The position numbers were made by a program, and so were the translations under genes. DNA of 64,000 nucleotides from Brevibacillus sedimenti (GTDB lineage Bacteria; Bacillota; Bacilli; Brevibacillales; Brevibacillaceae): the NCBI RefSeq assembly GCF_020923495.1, contig NZ_CP064048.1, positions 1,552,501 to 1,616,500 on the forward strand, given 5' to 3'. How positions within the stretch are numbered: the first letter of the stretch is position 1; each line of letters starts with the position of its first letter. Below the pieces are notes generated by a model that saw only the letters and a program-made list of their open reading frames with translations, did no database searches and was not told where the DNA came from. Positions 8,769 to 18,189 of the stretch are shown here, piece after piece.

Positions 8769-9925
8769 CGAACAGAACTCCGATCAAACCAGGCGCAACC
8801 ATCGGGATTCTCGGCGGCGGCCAGTTGGGGCGCATGATCGCGTTGGCCGGCCGGGCCATGGGATACCGTTTCGTCACAATGGACCCGACTGAGGACGCGC
8901 CCTGCGGCCAGGCGGCCGACCGGCAGATCGTCGCCCGCTACGACGACGTGGATGCGGCCATGCAGTTGGCGAAGATCAGCGATGTGATCAGTTACGAATT
9001 TGAAAACGTGGACGCGCGCGTGGCGGAAGTGCTGGAAAGCCAGGCCTATGTCCCGCAGGGCAGCCGTCTCTTGCGCATCACCCAGAACCGCATCCGCGAA
9101 AAGACGGCGATCGCGGAGCTGGGGATTCCGGTGGCGCCGTTTCGCGTGATTGACTCGCTGGACAGCCTGCGGGCGGCGATTGCCGATCTGGGTCTGCCGG
9201 CGGTGATGAAAACAGCTACCGGCGGCTACGACGGCAAGGGACAGTGGGTCCTGAGAAGCGAAGCGGAGCTGGCCGAAGCGTATGATACGTTGTCCAAAGC
9301 GGGCACGGAACTGATCGTGGAACAGTTTGTGCCGTTTCAACTGGAGTTGTCCGTGATCGCGGCGCGCAATCCGTCCGGCGAGCTGGCCGTTTTTCCTGCG
9401 GCGGAAAATGTACACCGGGAGAACATTCTGCACCTGTCCATCGTGCCGGCGCGGGTGCCGGACGACATCCGGCAGCGGGCGGAAGCGATCGCCCGGACCA
9501 TCGCCGAACGGCTGGACGTTGTCGGCCTGATCGCGGTCGAGATGTTTCTCACCGCAAACGGGGAACTCTATGTAAATGAGCTGGCCCCCCGTCCGCACAA
9601 CTCCGGCCACTACACGATGGATGCCTGCGTCACTTCGCAGTTTGAGCAGCACGTGCGGGCCGTGTGCGACCTGCCGTTGGGCTCGACGGAACTGCTCTCC
9701 CCCGTGGTCATGGTCAACATCCTCGGGGAGCACCTGCAGCCGGTGCTGGACCGCATCGACCAGCTGCCGCGGACGGCCAAGCTGCACCTGTACGGCAAAC
9801 ACGAAAGCAAGCCCAAGCGAAAAATGGGGCATATAAACGTGCTGGCGCCCAGCGTCGAGGAGGCGCTGGCGCAGATTGATCGACTGGAAATCTGGACGAA
9901 CCAAGCGGAGGTAAACCATGATTGA
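8765..9925 (+). CDS. purK: N5-carboxyaminoimidazole ribonucleotide synthase
   Basis: A 386-residue ATP-grasp enzyme that carboxylates AIR to N5-CAIR with ATP and bicarbonate, feeding PurE. The N-terminal [11 protein letters not shown] loop, the ATP-grasp core with [12 protein letters not shown], and [24 protein letters not shown] near residue 265 are characteristic. It overlaps purE by four bases and purB by eight. Confidence 0.97.
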   Translation: MTNRTPIKPGATIGILGGGQLGRMIALAGRAMGYRFVTMDPTEDAPCGQAADRQIVARYDDVDAAMQLAKISDVISYEFENVDARVAEVLESQAYVPQGSRLLRITQNRIREKTAIAELGIPVAPFRVIDSLDSLRAAIADLGLPAVMKTATGGYDGKGQWVLRSEAELAEAYDTLSKAGTELIVEQFVPFQLELSVIAARNPSGELAVFPAAENVHRENILHLSIVPARVPDDIRQRAEAIARTIAERLDVVGLIAVEMFLTANGELYVNELAPRPHNSGHYTMDACVTSQFEQHVRAVCDLPLGSTELLSPVVMVNILGEHLQPVLDRIDQLPRTAKLHLYGKHESKPKRKMGHINVLAPSVEEALAQIDRLEIWTNQAEVNHD

Positions 9926-11213
9926 TCGTTATACGCGACCGGAGATGCGCGCCATCTGGACCGAAGAAAACAAGTTCAAGGCGTGGCTGGAAGTGGAACT
10001 CCTCGCCTGCGAGGCGTGGGCCAAGCTGGGCGTCATCCCGGAGGAAGACGTGAAAAAGCTGCGTGAAAATGCCGGCTTTGACATCAAGCGGATTTACGAA
10101 ATCGAAGAGGAGACGCGCCACGACGTCGTTGCCTTCACCCGCGCCGTCTCGGAAACGCTGGGCGAAGAAAAGAAGTGGGTGCACTACGGCCTCACCTCCA
10201 CCGACGTGGTGGACACGGCGCTCTCCTACCTGCTGCTTCAGGCCAACAAGATTTTGGAAAAGGACCTGGAGGACTTTATCGCCATCCTCGCCGACAAGGC
10301 GCGCGAGCACAAGGACACCGTATGCATGGGACGCACCCACGGCGTGCATGCGGAGCCGACCACCTTTGGCCTGAAGCTGGCGCTCTGGCACGAAGAAATG
10401 AAGCGCAACCTGGCTCGTTTCCGCGCGGCGAAGGAAGAAGTGGCGTACGGCAAAATTTCCGGAGCGGTGGGCACGTACGCCAACATCGACCCGTTTGTGG
10501 AGCAGTACGTCTGCGAAAAGCTGGGACTGAAACCGGCCCCCATCTCCACGCAGACCCTGCAGCGCGACCGTCATGCCGAGTACATGGCGACGCTGGCGTT
10601 GATCGCCACGTCGCTCGAAAAGTTCGCGACGGAAATCCGCGGCCTGCAAAAGAGCGAAATGCGCGAAGTGGAAGAGCCGTTCGCCAAGGGACAAAAGGGT
10701 TCGTCGGCGATGCCGCACAAGCGCAACCCCATCGGCTGCGAGAACATCTCCGGCCTCGCCCGCGTCGTGCGCGGCCACATGCTCTCCGCCTACGAAAACG
10801 TTCCGCTCTGGCATGAACGCGACATCTCCCACTCCTCGGTGGAGCGCGTCATTTTGCCGGATGCGACGCAGCTGTTGAACTACATGCTGCGCCGCTTCAT
10901 GAACATCGTGAAAAACCTGACCGTCTTCCCGGAAAACATGAAGCGCAACATGGACCGCACATTTGGCCTGATCTACTCGCAGCAGGTGATGCTGAAGCTG
11001 ATCGAAAAGGGCATGAGCCGCGAGCAGGCGTACGACACCGTGCAGCCGCGCGCCATGCAGGCGTGGGAGGAACAGCGTTCGTTCCGCTCCATTCTGGAAG
11101 AGGACCCGACCGTGACCGCCACGCTGACCAAGGAAGAGCTGGACGACTGCTTCGACTACCGCTATCACCTGAAGCACGTGGATACGATTTTCAAACATCT
11201 TGGACTGCTGTAA
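9918..11213 (+). CDS. purB: Adenylosuccinate lyase
   Basis: A 431-residue homotetrameric lyase of the fumarase/aspartase superfamily acting twice in the purine pathway, on SAICAR and on adenylosuccinate. The signature loop [11 protein letters not shown] and the TSTDVVDTA and [10 protein letters not shown] segments are visible. It is the last gene of the purEKB unit: in Bacillus purC would follow at once, but here a terminator remnant and insertion sequences follow, and purC lies 49 kb downstream. Confidence 0.98.
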   Translation: MIDRYTRPEMRAIWTEENKFKAWLEVELLACEAWAKLGVIPEEDVKKLRENAGFDIKRIYEIEEETRHDVVAFTRAVSETLGEEKKWVHYGLTSTDVVDTALSYLLLQANKILEKDLEDFIAILADKAREHKDTVCMGRTHGVHAEPTTFGLKLALWHEEMKRNLARFRAAKEEVAYGKISGAVGTYANIDPFVEQYVCEKLGLKPAPISTQTLQRDRHAEYMATLALIATSLEKFATEIRGLQKSEMREVEEPFAKGQKGSSAMPHKRNPIGCENISGLARVVRGHMLSAYENVPLWHERDISHSSVERVILPDATQLLNYMLRRFMNIVKNLTVFPENMKRNMDRTFGLIYSQQVMLKLIEKGMSREQAYDTVQPRAMQAWEEQRSFRSILEEDPTVTATLTKEELDDCFDYRYHLKHVDTIFKHLGLL

Positions 11214-11236
11214 TTGCTGCAAGCTGCGCATACAAA

Positions 11237-11246
11237 CGCTCCCGGC
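11237..11246 (+). terminator. Left arm of a terminator split by an IS3-family element
   Basis: CGCTCCCGGC here can pair with GCCGGGGCG at 14713-14721, which is followed by nine T (14722-14730). With the insertion sequence between them removed, the two halves would form an ordinary intrinsic terminator about 25 nt after purB, with AGGAA...CCAGAA as loop. This is inferred from complementarity only. Confidence 0.5.
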
Positions 11247-11327
11247 AGGAATAGAGTGCACCCCTTAAAGTAGACATTGGAAAAACCCCTTGGGATAACC
11301 GATGTTACTTTAAGGGGTGAATTTTTT

Positions 11328-11624
11328 ATGGCTATCAAAGGTCAAAAGTTCAAGCATTATCCTTTGTCGTTGAAAATGGAGGCAATACGATTGCATGTAG
11401 AGGAGAAGTGGACATACAGACGTATCACTGAGCATTTAGGAATCCAGGATAAGGATCGAGTAAAAAAATGGATGCGGAAATACAAACAACTTGGGGAGTT
11501 CGGTCTTTTGGATCAGCGTGGACGACGTCCAGAGTACATCGATCAAGATCGACATGTGAAAAAATTGAAACGGGAGAACGAAATTCTAAAAAAGTGTTTG
11601 GAAATCTGGATGCGGGAGGTGTAA
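11328..11624 (+). CDS. IS3-family transposase OrfA (helix-turn-helix)
   Basis: A 98-residue protein with an N-terminal helix-turn-helix (YRRITEHLGIQDKDRVKKW) and a C-terminal leucine-zipper-like stretch (KKLKRENEILKKCLE), the usual IS3 OrfA plan; it binds the element ends. Near its 3' end the heptamer A AAA AAG (11588-11594) lies in the correct register for programmed -1 frameshifting into orfB, the normal route to the OrfAB transposase. Confidence 0.9.
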   Translation: MAIKGQKFKHYPLSLKMEAIRLHVEEKWTYRRITEHLGIQDKDRVKKWMRKYKQLGEFGLLDQRGRRPEYIDQDRHVKKLKRENEILKKCLEIWMREV

Positions 11625-12420
11625 GAAAAAAGTATCGTGTGATGGAGAATGTGGCAGCATTGTACCCGATTACCGAACTCTCCAAACTTCTTGGTGTATC
11701 GAGGAGTGGGTATTATCGATATCTTGCACAGAAGGAGTGGGATAGAGACGGAGAACTGAAACAGCAGATTCAAACCATCTATGATGAACGAAAAGGAATA
11801 TATGGGTATCGAAGAATTCAAGCGGAACTCCTTCGTCAATACGGCAAGGTTGTGAATCATAAGAAGGTGTTACGGCTCATGCAAATTCTTGGGCTGAAAG
11901 CCATTATTCGTGGCAAACGAGCGTATCGGAGCACGTATCGAGCGGCTGAATCAGATGGTCGTGTTGCCGAAAATTTGTTGAAGCGTGACTTCACAGCCGA
12001 GAAACCGAACCAGAAGTGGGTCACCGATGTTACCCAGTTTCGTGTAGGAGATCAACGTATCTTCTTATCTACGATTAAAGACTTGTTTCACAACGAAATC
12101 GTGGCGCACCATGTGAGCTTACACAATGACAATGTCCTTGTCCTAGAGACGTTTCGGAAAGCATTTGAAAAGCATAAGGACGTGACTGGACTGATCGTAC
12201 ACAGCGATCAAGGCTTCCAGTACACGTCCCATGCATACCACGACATGCTGCAAAAGGTTGGCGCCCGAATCAGCATGTCCCGAAGGGGCAATTGTTTAGA
12301 CAATTCCCCTATGGAGAGTTTCTTCTCGCACTTAAAGGCAGAAGCTCTCTATCCTTATGATATTCGAAGTTTGGATGAGGCGCAAAGACGAATTGAGGAG
12401 TACATTCGTTTTTACAATGA
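11595..12420 (+). pseudogene. IS3-family transposase OrfB, interrupted (5' part)
   Basis: This frame, entered by -1 frameshift from orfA, encodes the DDE integrase. The HTH_21-like region and rve core are intact, with first Asp in WVTDVTQF, second in IVHSDQGFQYTS and Glu in NSPMESFFSHLKAE. Coding stops making sense after IRFYND at 12420, where the IS21-family element enters; the reading frame then runs into element sequence. The missing C-terminus (RLQIKLNKLTPVEYRRQ) is found at 14591-14662. The IS3 copy should therefore be unable to move by itself. Confidence 0.88.
12416..12420 (+). repeat. Target-site duplication of the IS21-family insertion (left copy)
   Basis: AATGA at 12416-12420 is repeated at 14591-14595 directly after the right end of the inserted element. 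Joining the flanks restores the OrfB reading frame (IRFYNEERLQIK). Confidence 0.88.
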
Positions 12421-12491
12421 TGTCAACGCCGACTTTATTTTGACCCACCATCGCCGGTTTAGAATTGACCCACCCGGCGATTTTTTGTTGG

Positions 12492-13259
12492 TTAGGTGGT
12501 AGAGGGGGAGCCGTAGGCTCCAGTCCTCATCTTCTCACGAAGTCGGTAACTATTCCCCCTAATATTGACGATGTGGGAATGGTGTAAGAGCCGATCCAGG
12601 ATAGCCGTAGCAAGTATCGGATCGCCCATCAGTTCCCCCCATTCACCGAAACTCTTGTTGCTGGTCAACAGAATACTCCCTCTCTCGTATCTTGCACTTA
12701 CTACCTGGAAAAAGAGGTTAGCTGCCAAACTGTCAAACGGTAAGTAACCAATTTCGTCAATAATCAGGAGCTTTGGTCGAATATAGATGCGTAGGCGTTT
12801 ATCCAGCCTGTTTTCCGTGTAAGCTTTTCGCAGATCTTCGATGAGTTGCGAGAGACTGACAAAGTAAACGGATATCCCTTGCGAGATGGCTTCTACAGCC
12901 AACGCCACCGCCAGATGACTTTTTCCTACTCCGGGAGGCCCTAAGAACAAGACATTCTCGTGTCGGGTTACAAAAGTCATCGTGGCCAGCTCTCGAATCA
13001 ACCGTTCGTCAATGCTGGGTTGGAAAGCAAAATCGAACTCCTCTAGTGTTTTTCGGTAAGGCAAGTGTGCAAGTTTGGTGCGTACCTCCATATTCCGTTT
13101 TTGACGTTCCGCTATCTCGGCATCAAGGAGCGTGTTAAGAAAGGACAGATAGGTGGGCTGTCCATGACTTGCCGCTTCCAAGTGAGCATCCAAGAGGAGA
13201 GCTGCTTGCTGAAGCCCAAGTTCCTCGAGGCGTAGCCGTGCTTGTTCCAGTTCAATCAT
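12492..13259 (-). CDS. istB: IS21 helper ATPase IstB
   Basis: A 255-residue DnaC-like AAA+ ATPase that helps the IstA transposase choose targets. The Walker A motif GPPGVGKSHLAVALA lies near residues 106-120 and Walker B LLIIDEIGYLP near 165. Its start overlaps the end of istA by four bases (ATGA), the standard istAB arrangement. The reading frame is intact. Confidence 0.94.
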   Translation of the reverse strand: MIELEQARLRLEELGLQQAALLLDAHLEAASHGQPTYLSFLNTLLDAEIAERQKRNMEVRTKLAHLPYRKTLEEFDFAFQPSIDERLIRELATMTFVTRHENVLFLGPPGVGKSHLAVALAVEAISQGISVYFVSLSQLIEDLRKAYTENRLDKRLRIYIRPKLLIIDEIGYLPFDSLAANLFFQVVSARYERGSILLTSNKSFGEWGELMGDPILATAILDRLLHHSHIVNIRGNSYRLREKMRTGAYGSPSTT

Positions 13260-14478
13260 GCTCCCACCCCTGTTAGCTGCTCATAGACATCCAGCGAACG
13301 TACTTCCACTTGCTGCGATGAAATCTGTCGGGCTTGCGGACGTGGATAGGCATATCCTTGAGCGGTCGAAAGACCTGCATACTGGTTTTCGCAAAAAACA
13401 GTTGTGCGGGATCGATAGACCTTTTGGTGTCGAGCAATACATGTGCCGTCGGCCCAGATTTCCACCCACCCATTCACTTCTCGAACGGTTACCTCACGTC
13501 CACTGTACCTCCATGGAACTCCATATCGTACACCATCGTAGCTAACAAATCCGTCTCGGCTGACCTGTCTTGGTTCATGCAAGTATTTTTCCCACCGTTC
13601 AGCTGAAGGGATGGGCGACAGTTTTTCCTCACGGAGTCGGTCAAAGGGACGTTCGCCGGTTGTTCCATGAATACGGCGGTTAATCCGCTCGCACCAGTGT
13701 AGGGCTTGTTGATTGAGATCCTGTAAATCAACGAAGCGTTTGCCAGGAAGAAAGTTGTTTTTTACGTATTGAACGCCTCGTTCCACTTTTCCCTTTGTTT
13801 CGGGGCGTCGAACTTTGCATACTTTTGGAACAAGCCCAATCGCTGCAGCAAAGTCGGCAAAAAGCGGATGCCAGCGAGGTTTTCGATCATCTTCCATGCC
13901 CAGTACGACGGTTTTCATCTGGTCGGTCAGCATTACCTTTGGGATGCCCCCAAAATATTCAAAAGCATGAATCAAGCAACGAAGAAAGCTGTGAATGTCA
14001 CAACGCTTAGTGAACTCTATATAGGTGGAACGAGAGTACCCCAATACCATGACAAATACCGGCACTTTTCGGACTGTACCGTCCAAATCTACGTAATCAC
14101 ACAGTCCCCAGTCGACCTGTGCGTATTCACCAGGTTTCGTCTCGTAACGAAGAACAGCGGGAACTTGTTTGGGAGGACGGAAGTCCTTCACATAGTCTTT
14201 CAAGATGGTACGTCCCCCGGTATACCCCTTTTCTCGTAGAAGATCGAATAAAACCTCGCAGTTATAGATACCTTCTTGAAGACGTTCCTGCAGGAACGGT
14301 TTATACGGATCAAGCTTGGAACCACGAGATTTACGGGTTCCCTTTTCGGGGAGAATTCACCCCGGAGATATCGGCGAACTGTATTTCGAGAATGCCCCGT
14401 TAGACGGGCAATTTCACGAATACTCTTGCCTTCTGCCCTCATGGTATGTAACGATATCACTATCCCACTCCTTAGCAT
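13256..14478 (-). pseudogene. istA: IS21 transposase IstA, single-base frameshift
   Basis: Two overlapping frames make up one protein. The first (ATG at 14478) encodes the helix-turn-helix region (IREIARLTGHSRNTVRRYL) to about GEFSPKRE. The second, from about 14345 to 13256, encodes the integrase core with Asp in YAQVDWG, Asp in MLTDQMKTVV and Glu in RRPETKGKVERG. Adding one G to the GGG run near 14345 joins them as SPKRGTRKSRGSKLDPYKP and gives 1,224 nt, 407 residues, the normal IstA size. A sequencing error in the homopolymer is also possible. Confidence 0.88.
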
Positions 14479-14590
14479 GTGTCTCCCTCCGAAGATTAAC
14501 TTGGCCGTTAATTACGAAGGGGATATATTCGCTATGGGTGGGTCATTTTCTTTCCGGCGAACCTGGGTCAATTATATCCCGGCGGTGACA

Positions 14591-14662
14591 AATGAGGAGC
14601 GTTTGCAAATCAAATTAAATAAGCTGACGCCAGTCGAGTACAGGCGTCAGCATGCGGCCTAA
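14591..14662 (+). pseudogene. IS3-family transposase OrfB, detached 3' end
   Basis: After the right copy of the AATGA duplication, the sequence encodes the missing IS3 C-terminus (RLQIKLNKLTPVEYRRQHAA, stop 14660-14662). LTPVEYR is a hallmark of IS3 transposase tails. The right inverted repeat follows. Confidence 0.85.
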
Positions 14663-14712
14663 CGGCCGGGGGTTTTTTAAGTGTCTACAAAATGGGGTCT
14701 TGACCACCAGAA

Positions 14713-14730
14713 GCCGGGGCGTTTTTTTTT
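14713..14730 (+). terminator. Right arm and T-run of the split purB terminator
   Basis: GCCGGGGCG followed by nine T. Its only good partner nearby is CGCTCCCGGC at 11237-11246 on the other side of the IS3 element. Confidence 0.5.
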
Positions 14731-14860
14731 GTTATTCGCTTGCGAAAGTCTTAAGTCAGTCAAAAAATACCCTTCATATTCCTTATTGTTGTTGATGACA
14801 GTAAATTAAGAAATAACTCTATAATGCGAAATAATAAAAACATTATATGGAAAATATCAA

Positions 14861-14889
14861 TTGACAGAAAATAAAGAATTAAATAACAT
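14861..14889 (+). promoter_or_regulatory. Candidate promoter of the six-cysteine peptide gene
   Basis: TTGACA (14861-14866), 17-bp spacer, TAACAT (14884-14889), in very A+T-rich sequence. Start of transcription would fall almost on the Shine-Dalgarno (14896), so the leader would be very short. A second -10-like TATAAT at 14820-14825 could serve a longer leader, but its -35 is poor. Confidence 0.5.
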
Positions 14890-14911
14890 ACAGACAAGGA
14901 GGTGATTGGGA

Positions 14912-15121
14912 ATGTTTCAAAAAATTTCAAATTTGTTTGGGGTAGCTCCTATGTACGAAGCTTGCGACAGACCTGGATTCATCGGTGGCCCCAAATATGT
15001 ATGCGAGTTGGCCACTTGGTCTGACTGTTTCTCTGATTACGGTACCAAAACGTATATTAAGTACACGTATGACACGAGAAGCGGTGAACGATGTGAGGAA
15101 ACTAAAGTGAGATGCTGCTAA
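14912..15121 (+). CDS. Small six-cysteine peptide, putative secreted disulfide peptide/bacteriocin precursor
   Basis: A 69-residue peptide behind a perfect AAGGAGGTGAT (14896-14906). The first 17 residues (MFQKISNLFGVAPMYEA) have no cysteine; Cys then occur at 18, 31, 39, 61, 68 and 69, enough for three disulfides. A Gly-Gly pair lies at 25-26 but after the first Cys, so a double-glycine leader is doubtful. There is no classical signal peptide, and I recognise no family. The next genes encode two thioredoxin-like proteins, a MauE-like protein and an ABC exporter, so a secreted disulfide-bonded peptide is a reasonable inference. Antimicrobial activity is a guess. Confidence 0.75.
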   Translation: MFQKISNLFGVAPMYEACDRPGFIGGPKYVCELATWSDCFSDYGTKTYIKYTYDTRSGERCEETKVRCC

Positions 15122-15186
15122 CCATTTCATCAGCAAAGATCAGAGGTTCATAGCGCAAACGCCATCAAAATACTTGTGTGGTAGTG

Positions 15187-15224
15187 GAAAAAGGAGGCCT
15201 TTATGAAGGCGACCTCCTTTTTTC
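15187..15224 (+). terminator. Partial terminator between the peptide gene and downstream genes
   Basis: GGAGG and CCTTTATGAAGG form stacked stems with CCTCC, followed by six T. Such a hairpin between a precursor peptide and its biosynthesis genes usually lets the peptide message outnumber the rest. Confidence 0.7.
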
Positions 15225-15265
15225 ACTATCTATGAGCAGACACATATGTTCAGGTGGGGGATGTA

Positions 15266-15799
15266 ATGATTTTTACTTCATATATTGTCTTGGCTTTAGG
15301 ATGGGGGATCCTGTCGGCTCAAATCGTTATGTTCCTCAAAAAGCTAAAAATGGAGATCTCCTTTCTTCCCCAAGCGCGTTACCGGTCGAAGCCCATTCAA
15401 CAATCAGTTGGGAAATCGATTGGTGACATGTTGGCTTTACCGGCTGCCGTAAAAGATAAGATATCTGTTCTGTTAGTATCATCGCCGACTTGCCCGCCTT
15501 GTCATGAAGCATTGTCCGAATTTTTGCGCGAGAATGAAAGATGGCAACTACCGTTTGCTTGTATAACAGAAGCAGATGAAGCGGAATACTTTCAAAAATT
15601 TTATGACGACTATAACCGTTTTGTGGATATTATACCATTTTACAGAAAGAATCTGAAACGGCTCGGTATCACGAAATTCCCTACATTTCTTGTCATTAAC
15701 CAAGAGGGAGTCGTACTTCGCGAATTTTTGCTGGTTCCTTATTTGATGAAATACCTGGCACAAACCATTGGCAAAACAGGTGCAGGAAATGAAAAGTAG
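15266..15799 (+). CDS. Membrane-anchored thioredoxin-like protein (CPPC)
   Basis: About 177 residues: one N-terminal membrane anchor (IFTSYIVLALGWGILSAQIV), a linker, and a thioredoxin fold with active site SPTCPPCHEAL and the cis-proline segment KFPTFLVIN. This is the TlpA/MauD type of extracytoplasmic thiol-disulfide protein. AGGTGGGG at 15252-15259 favours the ATG at 15266 over a GTG at 15254. It lies just after the six-cysteine peptide and overlaps the ABC exporter start by a few bases. It probably makes or reshuffles disulfides in the peptide, though this is inferred from context. Confidence 0.8.
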   Translation: MIFTSYIVLALGWGILSAQIVMFLKKLKMEISFLPQARYRSKPIQQSVGKSIGDMLALPAAVKDKISVLLVSSPTCPPCHEALSEFLRENERWQLPFACITEADEAEYFQKFYDDYNRFVDIIPFYRKNLKRLGITKFPTFLVINQEGVVLREFLLVPYLMKYLAQTIGKTGAGNEK

Positions 15800-17610
15800 T
15801 TATCTTGTGAGAGCGATTCAATTCGTGTGGCAAAGAGGAAAGTGGTGGATGATCGCATCCGTCACATTAAGTATTGTAAACGGTTGCTTCCCGTTTCTAA
15901 CTTTGTGGATTTCAAAAGAGTTAATTGATGAAGTCACTCGTTTTATCCAGAGTGATACATGGGAGTATGTTGCTCTGGTCTGGTTGCTGATCGGACAATT
16001 TTCAATTACAGTTCTTTCATCTTTAAGCAAGAATATTAAGGAATATTTAGATAAACAGATGGTATTTAAAGTAGAATTTGACGTTCAGCACATGATATTG
16101 GCAAACACCTCGTCAGTTCCCGTCATGTATTTTGATCTGGCAGAATATCACAATCATTTGCAACGGATATCGGGGGGAGGATCAAGATTTTTATCACCTG
16201 TACGAACCATGATTGATATGTTTGAAGCTGCACTCAGTTTGTGTTCGTACGCGGCCTTTTTGATTGTAATTCATTGGAGCCTTTTGCTTGTAAGTCTTTT
16301 AGCGACAATTCCCATCTTTTTGGTTCAAGCAAAATATAGTCAACTCAGATACCGTCTCCATGTAAAGCAAAACCCGGTAGCCCGTGAGGCGGAATACTAT
16401 AAATACCTGCTGCAGGATCGAACATCGGCGAAGGAAATTCGGTTGTTTGGGTTGGCTTCCTTCTTTCTCAATCGATGGATTGAAAAATTTGTACAGAATG
16501 CGAGCGAAACGCTTCGATTGGAAAGGAGACAGCAGGGGGGCAGAGGTTGGCATGGAGGCTGTTTCGTCCTTTTTTTACATGGGCATGGCAGTTGCTCTGA
16601 TATGGTTGGCACGCACAACGAAAATGAGCATTGGCGATTTCATTGCTATTATCCAGGCGATACAGGGAACACAAGGAACATTGAACCGTATCTCCACGCT
16701 TCTTGCAAAGTTGTATGAAGAGAAGTTGTACATCAAAGATTTTTATCAATTTTTTGAGATTAAGGAACCGCGCATCGAGATTAACAAGGGTCAAGAACCA
16801 TTTCCTACTCCCATCCAGAGGGGAATCACGTTTGAAAATGTTTCGTTCCGCTATATTCATGGTGACCGGGATGTTTTGTCCAATGTTTCCTTTCATATTA
16901 ATCCCCAGGAGAAGATTGCCATCATAGGGCAAAATGGGTCGGGAAAAACCACGTTGATTAAATGTCTAATGGGCTTGTACCCCCCTCTTCACGGACAGAT
17001 TAAAATAGATGGAAAAAATATCTTTGACATTGACCAAAAACAATTGCTGAGTAACATTACAGTGATTTTCCAGGATTTTATTCGATATCATTTAACGGTT
17101 CGAGAGAATATTGCAGTTGGCGATATTAAGAGAATGGATGATTGGGAGAGGATTCAGGCCGTTGCAAAAGTAAGCGGAACAGACTCCTTCATTCAACAAT
17201 TCGCGCTAGGATATGAGACACCCTTGGGCAGACTACTGGTGGACGGAGAAGACCTCTCAGGTGGGCAATGGCAAAAAATAGCATTAGCGCGAGCCTTGTT
17301 TCGCGACAGTCAAGTAGTGATTCTAGACGAACCGACCGCTTCGCTCGACCCAATAGCTGAAATGGAAATTTTTCAAAACTTTAAACTCCTTGCTGATAAG
17401 AAAATCGCCATTTTTATTTCGCACCGGATGGCAGCATCCAGAATGGCCGACAGAATTATTGTCATGAAGGAAGGAAAAATTGTGGAAATGGGTACACATG
17501 AAGAGTTGATGGAACTCAGGCAAGAGTATTACCACATGTATACCATGCAGGCACAATGGTTTTCCGCAGAAAGCGAATACACGAAGGAAGTGGTAGGATG
17601 GAGGAACTGA
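15789..17610 (+). pseudogene. ABC exporter (membrane plus ATPase domains), one-base frameshift
   Basis: The first frame (15789 to about 16530) gives an exporter membrane domain with five or so spans and no C39 peptidase domain. The second frame (about 16535-17610) completes it with an ATPase domain: Walker A IGQNGSGKTT, signature LSGGQWQKIALARA, Walker B VVILDEPTASLD and switch His in FISHRMA. The break is at a run of six G (about 16534-16539); removing one G joins the frames as RRQQGAEVGMEAV and gives 606 residues, a normal half-transporter. It probably exports the six-cysteine peptide. Whether the lesion is real, a sequencing error or a slippage site is open. Confidence 0.85.
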
Positions 17611-18164
17611 GTTTATTTGCACGAGTGATTCTGGGAACCCTGTTTTTGAGTACAAGTGTCACGAAATTCCGAAAAAAGGAGGAGCATGTAGCCACTGTTA
17701 TCAACTACCGAATCCTCCCTCCTTCTCTCGCATATCCGTTTGCACGTGCGGAGATGGCAACAGAATTGGCGGCAGGGATTCTGTTATGTGTCGGTTTGTT
17801 TCAACAGGCTGCTGCTTTGCTTTGCATATTGCTTCTGGCCGTCTACTCGTGCGCGATCGCAATAAATCTCGTGCGTGGGCGCAGGGAGGTATCTTGCGGT
17901 TGTGGCGGTATTGCAGGCAATCACACCCTGTCCTGGTGGCTTGTGTTGCGCAATTTCACTTTGATGATAATGGGAGGATGGCTTTTCCTTTATCCGTCTG
18001 CGTGGGTAAGTACGGACAACTTGTTGAGAGGAGAGCCTTTCAAGCTTTTTTATCCACGAATCTTTGAAGTCGTGATTGTTTCATGGTTGGTTGTAATGAT
18101 GGTTATCATCTCCAATCACCTTTGGGAATTATCAAAACGAATCAAGAGCTTCCGGAGAAGCTAG
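17598..18164 (+). CDS. MauE/DoxX-like redox membrane protein
   Basis: About 188 residues with four to five membrane spans and a conserved VSCGCGG motif in a loop near residue 108. This fits MauE, a membrane partner that supports disulfide formation in methylamine dehydrogenase, probably by passing electrons to the quinone pool. It overlaps the exporter gene by 13 bases and is followed by a MauD-like thioredoxin, so a MauD/MauE pair is rebuilt here next to a peptide with six cysteines. No methylamine genes are present. The ATG at 17598 follows GGTAGG. Confidence 0.78.
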   Translation: MEELSLFARVILGTLFLSTSVTKFRKKEEHVATVINYRILPPSLAYPFARAEMATELAAGILLCVGLFQQAAALLCILLLAVYSCAIAINLVRGRREVSCGCGGIAGNHTLSWWLVLRNFTLMIMGGWLFLYPSAWVSTDNLLRGEPFKLFYPRIFEVVIVSWLVVMMVIISNHLWELSKRIKSFRRS

Positions 18165-18189
18165 CTTAACTCATGCGGGGAGTGGAAGT

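Larger units (their letters stand above)
12421..14590 (-). mobile_element. IS21-family insertion sequence
   Basis: A 2,170-bp element with ends TGTCAACGCCG (12421) and TGTCACCGCCG (reverse complement of the right end, 14580-14590). Subterminal repeats TGACCCA occur at both ends, as in IS21 elements. It carries istA and istB on the minus strand and generated a 5-bp target duplication in the IS3 orfB. istA has a one-base lesion. Confidence 0.92.
11257..14702 (+). mobile_element. IS3-family element (IS150-like), interrupted by an IS21-family element
   Basis: Imperfect terminal inverted repeats share ACCCC, TT, GTAGACA and AAAAACCCC: left end about 11259-11289, right end about 14668-14702. Between them lie orfA, orfB (DDE transposase) and, inserted within orfB, a 2.17-kb IS21-family element. 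Without that insert the element would be about 1.27 kb, normal for IS3. Outer boundaries are uncertain by about six bases and I see no clear target duplication, so one end may have decayed. Confidence 0.85.

Noticed and set aside
12421-14590. Phage or integrative element carrying the whole 11-60 kb insert
   Set aside because: No integrase, phage structural genes, conjugation genes or attachment-site repeats were found; the insert also contains ordinary chromosomal operons such as the ywr-like group and Bce module.
11214-14730. The insertion sequences as the cause of the purB-purC split
   Set aside because: Their removal appears to restore a terminator after purB, not purC, and they account for only 3.5 of the 49 kb.
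14912-15121. Double-glycine leader bacteriocin with C39 processing
   Set aside because: The Gly-Gly pair at residues 25-26 follows the first cysteine and the exporter has no N-terminal C39 peptidase domain.
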